Below, piece by piece: positions 33,441 to 44,379 of a stretch of 64,000 bases of DNA. How positions within the stretch are numbered: the first letter of the stretch is position 1; each line of letters starts with the position of its first letter. Below the pieces are notes generated by a model. That model did not search any database. It saw only the letters and a program-made list of their open reading frames with translations, and was not told where the DNA came from. This DNA comes from Phocoena phocoena (Eukaryota; Chordata; Mammalia; Artiodactyla; Phocoenidae). The DNA lies in contig NC_089234.1 of NCBI RefSeq assembly GCF_963924675.1, positions 26,961,668 through 27,025,667 on the forward strand. Direction: 5' to 3'. Both the position numbers and the translations under genes were made by a program.

Positions 33441-34880
33441 ATTCTCCTTTTTCTTAGAATAATGCCATAAATGCAAGTAAAATAAAATTATTTTTACTAC
33501 TGCTGGCAATACTGTAAGAACTTGTTTTTGTTGCCAGTGAGGGATGGAAGATGTTAGAGGTTGCTACAGGCAGTGAGAAAAGCCAATATTTTGACCAAAT
33601 GTTTTTGAACATTTTAATTTTTAAAAACAGAGCACCATGGAATTGAACTTTCAAAGAAAAAGTTTGAGGAGTGGGGGCACCGTGGTGAGTAAAAATTATT
33701 TTAAAGTTGTCATTAATAACGGCCTTTACTTCTAGAAAAAGCAAACAAATATTGGTTAGACTAAGAGGAGCTAACTTCATCATAGGTAGATCCCTTTTAT
33801 TATTTTTTTTAATGTATGAAAAATCTTAATAGAAAAGTAAGGTTTAAAGAGAACTATTCTACTACCTGCACTTAAGATGCACTTCAGGTTATTTTTCCTA
33901 AACAAGAAACTTTTTCTTTGATTTTGTTTTCACTACACATAAACAATTGACTGCCCTGTACTTGTATACCTAGGATATTTTTTAGATGATTGGGAAAACA
34001 ATGTAACTGACTGAAATTGATGGCTAGAGCCAGACCAACTTCAGAGTACTCTTAATTTAAGCTCCAGTACTTAACGAATGGCAAATTGAGGATTTCCTAT
34101 CTTTTATTTTGTTGTTGGTAGCTTTTTAAGTAAGACTGAATTTCATACCTGTCTAAGTGAATTCTTCTCTGGTATTATCTTCCTAGGGGGTTCGCCATTA
34201 TTACAGTCTTCTCTCTCTGAGGAATTCTGTGAAAGAAAGTAAGCTTTAATTCAGTTCTCATTATCTTCAATCTTATTCTGTGGGAGTAAACTGAATTACA
34301 TTTTTAATTCTGTAAGCTAGAATACTGTGTATATTTATGCATTTGTTCATTTGAAGATTTATATACATACAGACATACACTTATGTAAAGGAAAACATAT
34401 GCCCATGTATATAAATAAATATATGTAGGGATCTAGGTGGAAAAGTATTTCATCTATATTTAAGCACTGCCTAGCAGATCATATTCATTATAAGTCTAGT
34501 TTATTGTTCTTTGGCACTGGACACAAGAAAGCTCCAGTCTATACTTAGCTGATAACAACTTAAACCAGGATTATTGCCTTCTCTTTTAAATAATTAGTTT
34601 TAAACCATACTAAATGTTTGGTCCAAGTTCTCGTGTCTGGATCCTAAAAACAATTATTTCTCTTCCTCTTTTCTCTGATTTGATTTTCTTTTCTTTATTA
34701 AAAAGAGCATAGTGCTTAGTTAGCTCAAAGCAATAAAATTTATCAGTAGTTTAAGATTAGAGTCCACTCTTGCCATTATCACTTCAAACAGCAGCTAGAA
34801 GGTCCTAAAACATCAGTGAGATTTTTAAATACTTAAAAAGAGGGAAATAAACAATTCAACTGCAAGCGAGTTCAGAGTTC
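33441..34880. other. Unique spacer
   Basis: No gene recognised. The 109-codon minus frame at 33454-33783 resembles no known protein. Confidence 0.5.
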
Positions 34881-34884
34881 TAAA

Positions 34885-36095
34885 TATCAACAGAGTAAAA
34901 GCCAACCCACAAAATGGGAAAAAATTTTGCAAATCATTTACTGATAAACGATTAACATCCAGAATATAGAGAGAAGTTGTAAAAACTCAGCAACAAAAAA
35001 ACAGAACCTGATTAAAAAATGGGCAAAGGACTTGAATAGACATTTATCCAAGAAGATATACAAATGACCACCAAGCACATGAAAGGATGGTCAACATCAC
35101 TAATCATTTCAGAAATGAACAGCAGAACTACAAGGTACTTCACATTCATTAGGTAGGCTACTATCAAAAACAAAAAACAGAAAATAACAGGCATTGATGA
35201 GGATGCTAAGAAATTGTAACCCTTGTGCACCTTTGGCGGGAATGTAAAATGGTACATCAGCTATGGGAAACAGTATGGTTCCTCAAAGACTTAAAAAAAG
35301 GAATTACTATATGATCCAACAATTCCAATTCTGGGTACATACTCAAAAAAACTGAAAGCAGAGTTTCAAAGAGATTTTTTTTTTTTTTTTGCGATACGCG
35401 GGCCTCTCACTGTTGGGGCCTCTCTCGTTGCGGAGCACAGGCTCCAAACGCGCAGGATCAGCGGCCATGGCTCACAGACCTAGCCACTCCGCGGCATGTG
35501 GGATCTTCCCGGACCAGGGCACAAACCCGCGTCCCCTGCATCGGCAGGCGGACTCTCAACCTCTGTGCCACCAGGGAAGCCCTCAAAGAGATATTTTTAT
35601 GTCTGTGTTCATAGCAGCATTATCCAAAACAGCGAAAACGTGTAAGCAACCCAAGTGTACACTGAGGGATGAATGGATAGGCAAAATGTGGTATATACAT
35701 ACAATGGAATAATCTTCAGCCTTAAAAAGGAAGGATATTCTGACACAAACCACGACATGGATGAACCTTGAAGACATTATGCTAAGTGAAATAAGCCAGT
35801 CACAAAAAGATAAATGCAGTATGATTCCACTTATATAAGACACTTAGAGTGGTCAAAATCATAGAAACAAAGTATTGTTGGTTACCAGGGGCTGGGAAAA
35901 GGGAGGAATGGGGAGTGATTGTTTAATGGGTAGAGTGTTGCAGTTTTACGAGATGAAAAGAGTTATGGAGATGGATGGGGGTGATGGTTGCACAACATTA
36001 TGAATGTATTTAATACCACTGAACTGTACACTTTAAAATGTTAAAGGTGATAAATTTTATGTTATGTGTATTTTATCACATTAAAAAATAATTTT
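34885..36095 (+). mobile_element. Old L1 3' part, split by a short CHR SINE
   Basis: Sense L1 ORF2 C-terminus and 3' UTR: GGGCAAAGGACTTGAATAGA (35021), GCAACCCAAGTGTACACTGA (35645), GGCTGGGAAAAGGGAGGAAT (35890), ending in TATTTTATCACATTAAAAAA. It resembles the copy at 17.5-18.8 kb. Frames are broken. Confidence 0.9.
35376..35582 (-). mobile_element. CHR SINE, short form
   Basis: T run, GCGATACGCGGGCCTCTCAC, and the end CCACCAGGGAAGCCC. TCAAAGAGAT flanks it at 35366-35375 and 35583-35592. Confidence 0.94.
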
Positions 36096-36752
36096 AAAAA
36101 ATCTGGTAACACATGTAAATCACTCTCTGCAAGATAAAATACAGAAAATCCAAGTACACATTATTTGGGCTCTATTTTCCACAATTACATGTGTAATGTT
36201 AACATTTTAGAATTTGCAGCTGATTTACTCATTACATTACATATATTCATCACATTCTAACTGAGGAGTTACTTTTAGATCCAGAAATTATATCCAACAT
36301 ATGAGTTTATCTGAAAAACTTCATCCAAGTATGAAATCATTATTAGAATATAGGATCATAACAGTGTTTTAAATTTAGGTATTATGAATTTTTTGCTTTG
36401 TATCAAATATTATATTTTGAAAGATATTAGAGGATAAATAGCATACATATAGTATCAAAAGGCCCTCTGTGGCTAACATCTGTGTGCCTTGTGTGTCACC
36501 TTGACAGGCCAGTACATTAAGGTCCTTTTGGGCAGAAATTTTTTATGAGGTTTAACTTGATAATTTTACATTTGTAATGAGCACTTTAAAGGTCAATTTT
36601 AGGGACAAAGAAGAAGAAAAAATGCTATGTTACAAGCAAGGGATAGAGGCTCAATAACTTTAGAATTCTGCTTTTTCTCTCTGTTTTGGGGGAAAAAGGA
36701 ACGTAGACTATCTACAAAAAAATGAAGGAGAGATATGGTTGAGTTAATGACT
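36096..36752. other. Unique spacer
   Basis: No gene or recognised repeat. Confidence 0.5.
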
Positions 36753-36766
36753 ATAAAGCATCCCAG

Positions 36767-36911
36767 GGAATTCCCTGGCGGTCCAGTGGTTGGGACGTCA
36801 GTCATGCTTTCACTGCTGAGGGCCCAGGTTCCATCCCCGGTAGGGGAATTAGGAAGCCATGTGGTGTGGCCAAAAAAATTTAAAAATAAAAATAAACTAA
36901 AGTAAAATAAA
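36767..36911 (+). mobile_element. Small CHR-1-like SINE
   Basis: Starts GGAATTCCCTGGCGGTCCAG and ends GTGTGGCCAAAAAAATTT with an AAATA-rich tail. Flanks ATAAAGCATCCCAG (36753-36766) and ATAAAGCATTCCAG (36912-36925) form a 14-bp duplication with one mismatch. Confidence 0.9.
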
Positions 36912-36925
36912 ATAAAGCATTCCAG

Positions 36926-37363
36926 ATAAGGAAACTAGCAATATACACCATTATAAGAGAATCAAAGGAAGGGAAAGGTCAACATTAAACCCATAAAATC
37001 AATTGTATATTTAACTTTTCTTAAAAAAAAAAAGTACAGATCAAATGTTTTAAATGCTAAAATTAAATGTCTTATATAATAAAAACTTAAGCCAATATTC
37101 AATTTTAACTGTAACCAATTAAGCCAGTATTCAATTTTAAACTTAAATTTGCAAGTAACTATTTCCCAGACCATAAAGTTCTACACCCTCCTTTAAATAA
37201 AATACCATTTCAGATCACCTAAACCTGTTTAATTAAATGTAAGGTCCTATATTTCAAAATTAATTGTTTTTTTAAAATGCCATTATAATAAAGTTGGAAG
37301 CCTAATTACTCTTTGGTGGAAGTTTTTTATACTGAAGACATTATAAATCACATTTTTACTCTA
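36926..37363. other. Unique AT-rich spacer with a small tandem duplication
   Basis: TTAAGCCAATATTC...TTTTAA (37087-37108) recurs at 37119-37140 with one mismatch. Nothing else seen. Confidence 0.6.
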
Positions 37364-37550
37364 CAGGTGCTTTGGATGGAACAAAATTGACGGCAAACTC
37401 TCTATACTAAATTACATAGTGAAAAACAGTGATCTGAACCTAAGAGGATGAGTAGTGGCTATCTAGCCCACATCAATAATTTTTTTCCTTCTGACCCTCT
37501 ATTTTATCTGATTTAGATAGTAAACTATTGAGTGGGTATTATAAGAATGT
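37364..37550. repeat. Unassigned repeat, copy A
   Basis: AACAAAATTGACGGCAAACTC, AAATTACATAGTGAAAAACAG, TAAGAGGATGAGTAGTGGC and TATTGAGTGGGTATTATA match, in the same order and spacing, copy B at 38622-38808. I do not recognise the family. Confidence 0.7.
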
Positions 37551-38239
37551 CTAAGGTATTAAAAGATGAAGGGAGCTAAAGGATAATTACTACCTGAGAG
37601 CAGAACATAGAGCTGTAGAGGAGCTCCTTTCCCTTCTCCACCCCATCAGGGCAAAGGATATATATATTATATATTGTGTTGTGTTTTTTTTTTACAGTAA
37701 CTCAACATTAACAAAAAGGAAAAAGAGAAAAACATTGTTATAACTAGTTCTTTTTTGATAGATTAACCCAGCATTTTTTACTCTTTTTTCCCAACTTCTT
37801 TCTACTCATTTTTTACTTTTACTGGACCATCCACCATGAGAAACAAATCAATACAAAAAATTCAACCCTCTTGCATAAAATAGGAGCAGGGACATTAAAC
37901 AGTCATGATATCAGGAGCAAGGAGTAAGGTACGCTACTAATAGTGAAGAGGAGAGCCAGAAAGCCAGTGATAAGAAAGTAATAGCTCTACAGTCGAGGGT
38001 GGCCAGGAATGATGAAATAGCTGTGTATACCTAACAGTCACCTCAACTGGCTCTCAAAGCCTGTGCTCTCCAACATCACCCAGGAGAGCTCAGTAGCACA
38101 GTTATTCCTTGTATCTTTTAACTATGATGCATCCCAATAAGCAATGTTCACAACTGTCCTGGGTCATCAAGCTACATTATGTCCAGTAAGTTCTATTTAA
38201 GGGTAACTAAAAGATGCAAGTAAGACTTACCACACAAAT
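37551..38239. other. Unique spacer
   Basis: No gene recognised. Short AT tract near 37661. Confidence 0.5.
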
Positions 38240-38621
38240 TAGTGGGTGACAGATAACAGGAGAGTTACATAATCTCAAAATATTTCTCCATAATATACTT
38301 AATAATTACAAAAGAAAAAAACAGTAGCCTCACAGTGGAGAGATCTGGTAGATACCACCTTAACCTTATATGTCTCTTGATATGATATACTGAGGTCATT
38401 GATATTATTGATATTATTACTTCTGAGGTCATCCTGCTCAAAACACATAACCTCAATCTGATCATGAGAAAACAACAGACTAGCCCAAATTGAGGGACAT
38501 CCTATAAAATTACTAGTCTGTACTTAAAAAAATGTCAAGGTCATAAGGAACTGCTTTCAGATTAAAGAAAACTAAAGAGATGTAACTGAATGCAGTTTGT
38601 GATCTGAGGTTATTGGGGGGG

Positions 38622-38808
38622 AGGGGCTGAAACAAAATTGATGGTAAACTCCTCTGCACTGAATTATACAGTGAAAAATAAGTGAGCTGAGCCTAACAGG
38701 ATGAGTAATAACTATCTAGCCTATATCCACAATTTTTCTCCTCCCCACCCTTTAACTGTTCTTGATGGGTAATTATTAAGTGGATATTACTGAGTGGGTA
38801 TTATGACA
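38622..38808. repeat. Unassigned repeat, copy B
   Basis: Diverged match to 37364-37550, sitting inside the L1 3' UTR between GTGATCTGAGG and ATAAGGTTTGTATAAAGG, where I would expect the UTR to be continuous. Either part of an L1 subfamily UTR or an insertion. Confidence 0.65.
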
Positions 38809-38895
38809 TAAGGTTTGTATAAAGGACATTATTGGAAAAATATGAAACAAGTCTATGGATGAACTAATAACATTGTATCAATGTTAATTTCCTGA

Positions 38896-39275
38896 TTGTT
38901 TCCCCGCTTTTAAAATTTACATATGGAAAAATTTATTATTTTTTGTTGTATAGTTCTGAGTTTTGACAAAAGCATAAAGCTGTGTTAACCACCACAATCA
39001 AGATGTAAAGCAGTCCCATCACCTCCCAAACCCCCTTTCCCCAGTGATCACTGATTAGTTTTTTGTCTCAATAATTTTGTCTTTTCTAAAATGTCATAAA
39101 ATGAATCATATAGTATGTAATTTTTTGAGTCTTTTTTCACCTAACATAATACATTCATTTGTGAGATTCATTTGTTCATTGTGTTCTTGCATATACCAGC
39201 AGTTCTTTCCTTTTCATTGGCAAGTAGTATCACTGTATGGATGTACCAAAGTTTGTTTAGACATTCAACTTCCTG
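38896..39275 (-). mobile_element. Old L1 3' end, antisense, nested
   Basis: TTTCCTGATT before (38889-38898) and CTTCCTGATT after (39270-39279) look like a decayed target duplication. The interior (CATATAGTATGTAATTTTTTG, CACCTAACATAATACATTC) is like an antisense old L1 3' UTR. Confidence 0.6.
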
Positions 39276-39295
39276 ATTTTGACAATTTGTACTGT

Positions 39296-39609
39296 CATTT
39301 TTTTTTAATTGAAGCAGTTGATTTACAATGTTTCAGGTGTACAGCAAAGTGATTCAGTGATACATTTATATCTACTCTTTTTTCAGATTCTTTTCCATTA
39401 TAGGTTATTACAAGATATTCAATATAATTCCCTGTGCTATACAGTAGGTCCTTATTGTTTATCTATTTTATATAAAGTAGTAGTGTTAATCCCAAATTCC
39501 AAAGTTATCCCCCCCAGCACCCCCCCACACCTTTCTGCTTTGGTAACCATAAGTTTCTTTTCTATATCTGTGAGTCTATTTCTGTTTTGTAAATAAGTTC
39601 ATTTGTATC
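39296..39609 (-). mobile_element. L1 3' end, antisense, 5' truncated
   Basis: T run, GAAGCAGTTGATTTACAATG, CTGTGCTATACAGTAGGTCC and CTGTGAGTCTATTTCTG. ATTTGTACTGT flanks it at 39285-39295 and 39610-39620. Same family as 49616-49930. Confidence 0.92.
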
Positions 39610-39827
39610 ATTTGTACTGTGGTTACTTAAAAGAACTGTCCTTGGTTTCAGAAAACATACAACAGAAACATTTAGAGGTAAAAGGACATATGTCCGTAAC
39701 TAACTTTCAAAGAACTCAGAAAATATAAGTAAATGGATGTTAGTATATATATGTGTGTATGATAGAGATAAAGCAAACACGGTAACATGTTAACATATGG
39801 AGAATCTGTGTGAAGAGTATAAAGGGA

Positions 39828-40098
39828 TTCCCTGGTGGTCCAGTGGTTAAGAATCTGCCTTCCAATGCAGGGGACATGGGTTCAACCCCTGGTCAAGGAA
39901 CTAAGATCCCACATGCTGCAGGGCAACTAAGCCCATGCGCTCCAGAGCCCTCATGCCACAACTAGAGAGCCTGTGTGCTACAACTACTGAGCCCATATGC
40001 CACAACTAGAGAGAAGCCCGCACGCGTCAACAAAGAGCCCACATGCCACAACTAAGACCCGATGCAGCCAAATAAATAAATATTTTTGCAAAAAAAAA
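39828..40098 (+). mobile_element. CHR SINE, long form
   Basis: Starts TTCCCTGGTGGTCCAGTGG and ends GATGCAGCCAAATAAATAAA. AGTATAAAGGGA (39816-39827) and AGTATAAGGGGA (40099-40110) flank it, with one mismatch. Confidence 0.92.
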
Positions 40099-40185
40099 AG
40101 TATAAGGGGATTTTTGTACTATTCTTTCAACTTTTCTGTAAATCTGTCAAAATAAAAATTAACCAAACAGATGAAACCTAGAAGA

Positions 40186-40782
40186 AAATATGTTAAGAAA
40201 TGGAAAAACAGAAGTTAGATAAATGAAAAATAAATTGAGGGAAAAAATTCCTTCAATAAAAATAAAAGTTATATTCTACCTCTTAACCCTGAGCCAACTA
40301 GAAAAACCTGACTGCTCAGAACAACTCATTCACAACACTCAGATGGAACATTTCATTATAGTAAATCATTTGCAGAATGTGTCTGTAAGTCCTGCAGTTA
40401 ACAATAGTGTATAAATATTAGCATTACATGAAAATATTTCTGTAAAAGATACTATATAACTTGTTACCTTTTATATTAACTTGAATGTTTATCTCTTAAC
40501 TCAGCATTCACTAGGTTAGAACTTTAAAGGGCAGAATAAAAGCCTCATTGACAACTTTGAATTTAACTTCAAACTGGAAGCATTAGAGTTATAACATCTG
40601 CAGACATGCAGATATGGTAACAGAAATTTGGGTAGGAAAAAGTCAAAGTGAAATACTGCTAAAGCCCATGCATTAGATCTCAGGGATGTATTTTGGCTAA
40701 AATGTTTCCGGAAGTAACATGGGGGTGAATAAAAAAAAAAAGGAATCACATTTTTAAAAAAAAACTTAAACTGTCTCAAAAT
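40186..40782. other. Unique spacer
   Basis: No gene recognised. Frame 40223-40414 has no known domain. Confidence 0.5.
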
Positions 40783-40799
40783 CAACATATCCAAATTTA

Positions 40800-40915
40800 T
40801 TTTTTGTTTTTGTGGGTTTTTTTTTTTTTTTTTTGGCCGCACCGCATGGCATGCAGAACTTCCCAGACCAGGGATCAAACCTGCACCCCCTGGACCACTG
40901 ACCACCAGGGAAGTC
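40800..40915 (-). mobile_element. Small CHR-1-like SINE
   Basis: T runs, GGCCGCACCGCATGGCATGC, and the end CCACCAGGGAAGTC. CAACATATCCAAATTTA flanks it perfectly at 40783-40799 and 40916-40932 (17 bp), although the body is shortened. Confidence 0.93.
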
Positions 40916-41022
40916 CAACATATCCAAATTTAAAGCACTCTTTACCATTCTCACCCATTCTAGGCTAGCTCTTTTCTTCTCAACTTTTCTTTCTATCCCA
41001 GACCTAAATCCTCAGAGTCAAT

Positions 41023-41378
41023 TTTTTAAAATTAATGAATTTATTTATTTTTGGCTGAGTTGGGTCTTCGTTGCTGCAGTCTGTCTCTAGTTACGGCGAG
41101 TGGCTTCTCATTGCAGTGGTTTCTCTTGTTGCGGAACACAGGCTCTAGGTGCACAGGCTTCAGTAGTTGTGGCATGTGGGCTCAGTAGTTGTGGCTCACG
41201 GGCTCCAGAGCACAGGCTCAGTAGTTGTGGCACACGGGCTCCAGAGCACAGGCTCGGTAGTTGTGGCACACGGGCTTAGCTGCTCCGCTGCACGTGGGAT
41301 CTTCCCGGACCAGGGCTCGAACCCGTGTCCCCTGCACTGGCAGGCAGATTCTTAACCACTGTGCCACCAGGGAAGCCC
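41023..41378 (-). mobile_element. CHR SINE, long form, with tandem internal units
   Basis: Antisense long CHR: TTATTTATTTTTGGCTGAG at the tail side and CCACCAGGGAAGCCC at the head. A 36-bp unit (CTCAGTAGTTGTGGC, then CACGGGCTCCAGAGCACAGG) is repeated nearly exactly at 41181, 41217 and partly 41253. Confidence 0.9.
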
Positions 41379-41439
41379 AGATTAATCTTTCTTAATCACC
41401 ACTACTGCCGTGGTGGTCTTTTTTCCTCAAAAATTTTTA

Positions 41440-41930
41440 GTGGCTCTTTGTTTCTATGAAATTAAATATGAAGTTCTAGGCCTGGTTTTCAAGACCTTCC
41501 AGAATTTCTGCTACATTATATCAAGTTACTTCCCTCAATGTACATTTTTCTGCCCTAGTTAAGCAAGTCTCTTCACAGTCTTATGAACATGTGATTTGGT
41601 CTTGAAATTTCCATGCTAGAAGGGTCCTTAATGCTAGTCTAGAATTATAAACCAATTATTTAATCGATTTGAGTCCTACCCATTCTTAAAATGTTTCAAC
41701 TGTCTTCTCTAAGAAACCATACAACTACTCCACCTTATTTTACTGGAAATGCCCTAACATTTTTATTTGGTCCACAGAATTTGGCACTTAAATAGATGAA
41801 TGTTTTGCATGTTACTCTCAACTACCCAATAAGACTGTAAGCTTATTGGGCAGTCTTTGTGGCTCCCTCTACCTCCCAACACATTACATAATATACAGAT
41901 AATAAGGGCTTAATAAATAATTGGAACCTT
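41440..41930 (+). repeat. L2-like ancient LINE 3' end
   Basis: Contains TTCAAGACCTTCCAGAATTT upstream and an L2-like tail AGACTGTAAGCTTATTGGGC, then AAGGGCTTAATAAATAATTGG. Strongly diverged; the boundaries are approximate. Confidence 0.6.
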
Positions 41931-41970
41931 ACACCTACACCATCCAGCTAGCTTTAAAAATGGTTTTCAT

Positions 41971-42459
41971 GAGGCTTCCCTGGTGGCGCAGTGGTTGAGA
42001 GTCTGCCTGCCGATGCAGGGGACACGGGTTCGTGCCCCGGTCCGGGAAGATCCCACATGCCGTGGAGCAGCTGGGCCCGTGAGCCACGGCCGCTGAGCCT
42101 GCACATCCGGAGCCTGTGCTCCGCAACGGGAGAGGCCACAACAGTGAGAGGCCTGCGTACCGCACACACACACAAAAAAGAATCTGCCTGCCAATGCAGG
42201 GGACAAGGGTTCGAGCCCTGGTCCAGGAAGATCCCACATGCTGCAGAGCAACTAAGCCCGTGTGCCATAACTACTGAGCCTGTGCTCTAGAGCCCGCGAG
42301 CCACAACTACTGAGCCCACGTGCCACAACTACTGAAGCCCATGTGCCTAGAACCCATGCTCTGCAACAAGAGAAGTCACCGCAATGAGAAGCCCACACAC
42401 CGCAACGAAGAACCAAAGCAGCCAAAAATAAATAAAATAAATAAATTAAAAAAAAAAAA
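41971..42459 (+). mobile_element. Chimeric CHR SINE: short unit fused to a 5'-lacking long unit
   Basis: 41971-42177 is a short CHR (GAGGCTTCCCTGGTGGCGCA to GCGTACCGCACACACACAC and A's). At 42179 it runs directly into a long CHR lacking its first 24 or so bases (AAGAATCTGCCTGCCAATGC), ending GCAGCCAAAAATAAATAAA and an A tail. GGTTTTCAT flanks the whole composite at 41962-41970 and 42460-42468. Confidence 0.88.
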
Positions 42460-42529
42460 GGTTTTCATAGCAGAGAAACTTCAAAGTGATAGCCCAACTA
42501 CAGTCCTATCATCCCACTACTTTACTTAT

Positions 42530-42655
42530 TCATTTATTTATTTATTTGGCCATGCCACGTGGCACGTGGGATCCTGGTTCCCTGACCAGGGATCAAACCT
42601 GTGCCCCCTGCATTGAGAGCGTGGAGTCCTAACCACTGGACCACCAGGGAAGTCC
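42530..42655 (-). mobile_element. Small CHR-1-like SINE
   Basis: TTTATTTATTTGGCCATGCC, then GTGGGATCCTGGTTCCC and the end CCACCAGGGAAGTCCCC. CATCCCA near 42510 and at 42656 may be a short duplication. Confidence 0.85.
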
Positions 42656-42694
42656 CCATCCCAAAACTTTAATGCTAGTATAATTTACAGGAGG

Positions 42695-42895
42695 AGTTTG
42701 CCAGCTCCTGCTCTAAATACAGTTTCTACAAATAATGTTTTATTGAAAGTCAGCCACCCTTGTTCATTACCTTGTCTGTGGCTGCTTTCACACTACAATG
42801 GCAGAGGTGAGTAGTCAGGACAGAGGTCCTATGGCCCACAAAACCTCAAATGTTTATTATCTGGTCCTTTACAAATAAAGTTTGCCAACCCTTCA
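42695..42895. mobile_element. hAT-type DNA transposon relic
   Basis: Contains GTTTCTACAAATAATGTTTT, GTCTGTGGCTGCTTTCACAC, TCCTATGGCCCACAAAACC and TTACAAATAAAGTTTGCCAA, which I know as a common non-autonomous hAT family of mammals whose ends read like AGTTTGCCNACCC. The exact subfamily name is uncertain. Confidence 0.65.
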
Positions 42896-43558
42896 TTAAC
42901 AAGGAAATGTTCTTCTGTTGATAAGCAAAGCACTCCTAACTTTTCAGATGTTTATGGCGGGAGCAATATTCTCCACAACCTAGTAAGTGGCTTATTTACT
43001 GTTTTCAGTTATCTATTCGAACACACAACTCCTGGTGACATGGATAATTAAGAGTTGATTATATAATCAAATAAAAAACTAAACTAATTTACACAGTGAT
43101 GAAAAGTCAAGCCACTCATAATGACTTATAATAATCTTTGAGTAAGCATCTTGCTCAAGGTTGGATGGTACAACAGAGCCTGAGCCTGTTTGAATAGACA
43201 TCTGTTAAAAATAAAATTACCAGCTCTAAAACTAGAAGTAACATTTTCCACCTATGCCACATTCTTCACTGGGAGAATTCAATGGTCTCTGTAACAGGAA
43301 AATTGTATCATTTTAGCAAAGCAGGTAAATCGTGGTGAATTAAAACTATGATTTTGAATTACTTGTTCATCATCATGTAAAATGACAACCCATGTGAAGA
43401 GAAAAATCTTGAGACCAATTTCCATAGCTAGTTGCAAACATCATAACATGGGCTTGACCTGTAAATTACTAATTGGATTAATATTTTTCCCATTACCTTA
43501 TTACATGATTTAGAGCGAATTATATCCTCAAAATATGTATGATTTGTAATTTTCAAAA
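42896..43558. other. Unique spacer
   Basis: No gene or clear repeat. Confidence 0.5.
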
Positions 43559-43567
43559 ACAAGACCA

Positions 43568-43773
43568 GGGCTTCCCTGGTGGCGCAGTGGTTGAGAGTCC
43601 GCCTGCCGTTTCAGGGGACACGGGTTCATGCCCCGGTCCGGGAAGATCCCACGTGCTGCAGAGCGGCTGGGCCCGTGAGCCATGACTGCTGAGCCTGCGT
43701 GTCCGGAGCCTGTGCTCCACAACGGAGAGGCCACAACAGTGAGAGGCCCGCGTACCGCAAAAAAAACAAACAA
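43568..43773 (+). mobile_element. CHR SINE, short form
   Basis: Starts GGGCTTCCCTGGTGGCGCAG and ends AGAGGCCCGCGTACCGC plus A's. ACAAGACCA flanks it at 43559-43567 and 43774-43782. Confidence 0.94.
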
Positions 43774-43782
43774 ACAAGACCA

Positions 43783-44379
43783 ATTATTCTTCTACAAGGT
43801 TAAAAGATGATTTAGCTACATAAATAAAAATCATTCAAACTCTTCAATGAAAATGACAAAACACTGTGTGTGGCAGAGGGGTAGTGCATGCGTTGTGTGT
43901 TTAAGCAAATTTTAATTAATTCTTCTAGGATACAATGGAGAAAACTTAGGTCATTTAAGTTCAGAAGCTGACTGAAGAATCCTATTCAAGTACCAGTTTT
44001 ATTTTAGGGAGGGCCTCAAGTGTCCTCATAAGATAATATTCTCTAGCATGTTTTCATGCACATTGCTTCTCCAGCACGTTTTATCATTTGACATATTCTA
44101 TTAAACCACAGCCACATCAAAGCCTCCCTATACTGCTCACCTTCAACAAGATCCACTAGTTAAACCTTTCAAGAAGTGATATTTTCTAGTAATAACACCA
44201 ATTCAAGCACAGTGCTAGGAACCGGATAGAATGGAAAGCACTCTCTGGGACAACCAAACACAGAACTTCCATTAGTACTGCCTTACTCTCTTATGACAAA
44301 AGTCCAAAAAACGCCAAGTAGGTTTTTCCCTCTGCTACACTGTCCAACACTAATTACAAAACACAGATGCAGCCTTTCT
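43783..44379. other. Unique spacer
   Basis: No gene recognised. Confidence 0.5.

Larger units (their letters stand above)
38240..40185 (+). mobile_element. Old L1 3' UTR mosaic with nested insertions
   Basis: Sense L1M-type 3' UTR: TACCACCTTAACCTTATATG, CCTCAATCTGATCATGAG, GAGGGACATCCTATAAAAT (38350-38510), then GTATAAAGGACATTATTGG and TGTATCAATGTTAATTTCC (38816-38893). It resumes at 39621 (GGTTACTTAAAAGAACTGTC) and again after the SINE, to CTGTAAATCTGTCAAAATAA near 40136. Insertions are copy B of an unassigned repeat (38622), an L1-like segment at about 38896-39270, a young L1 end (39296) and a long CHR (39828). Confidence 0.75.
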
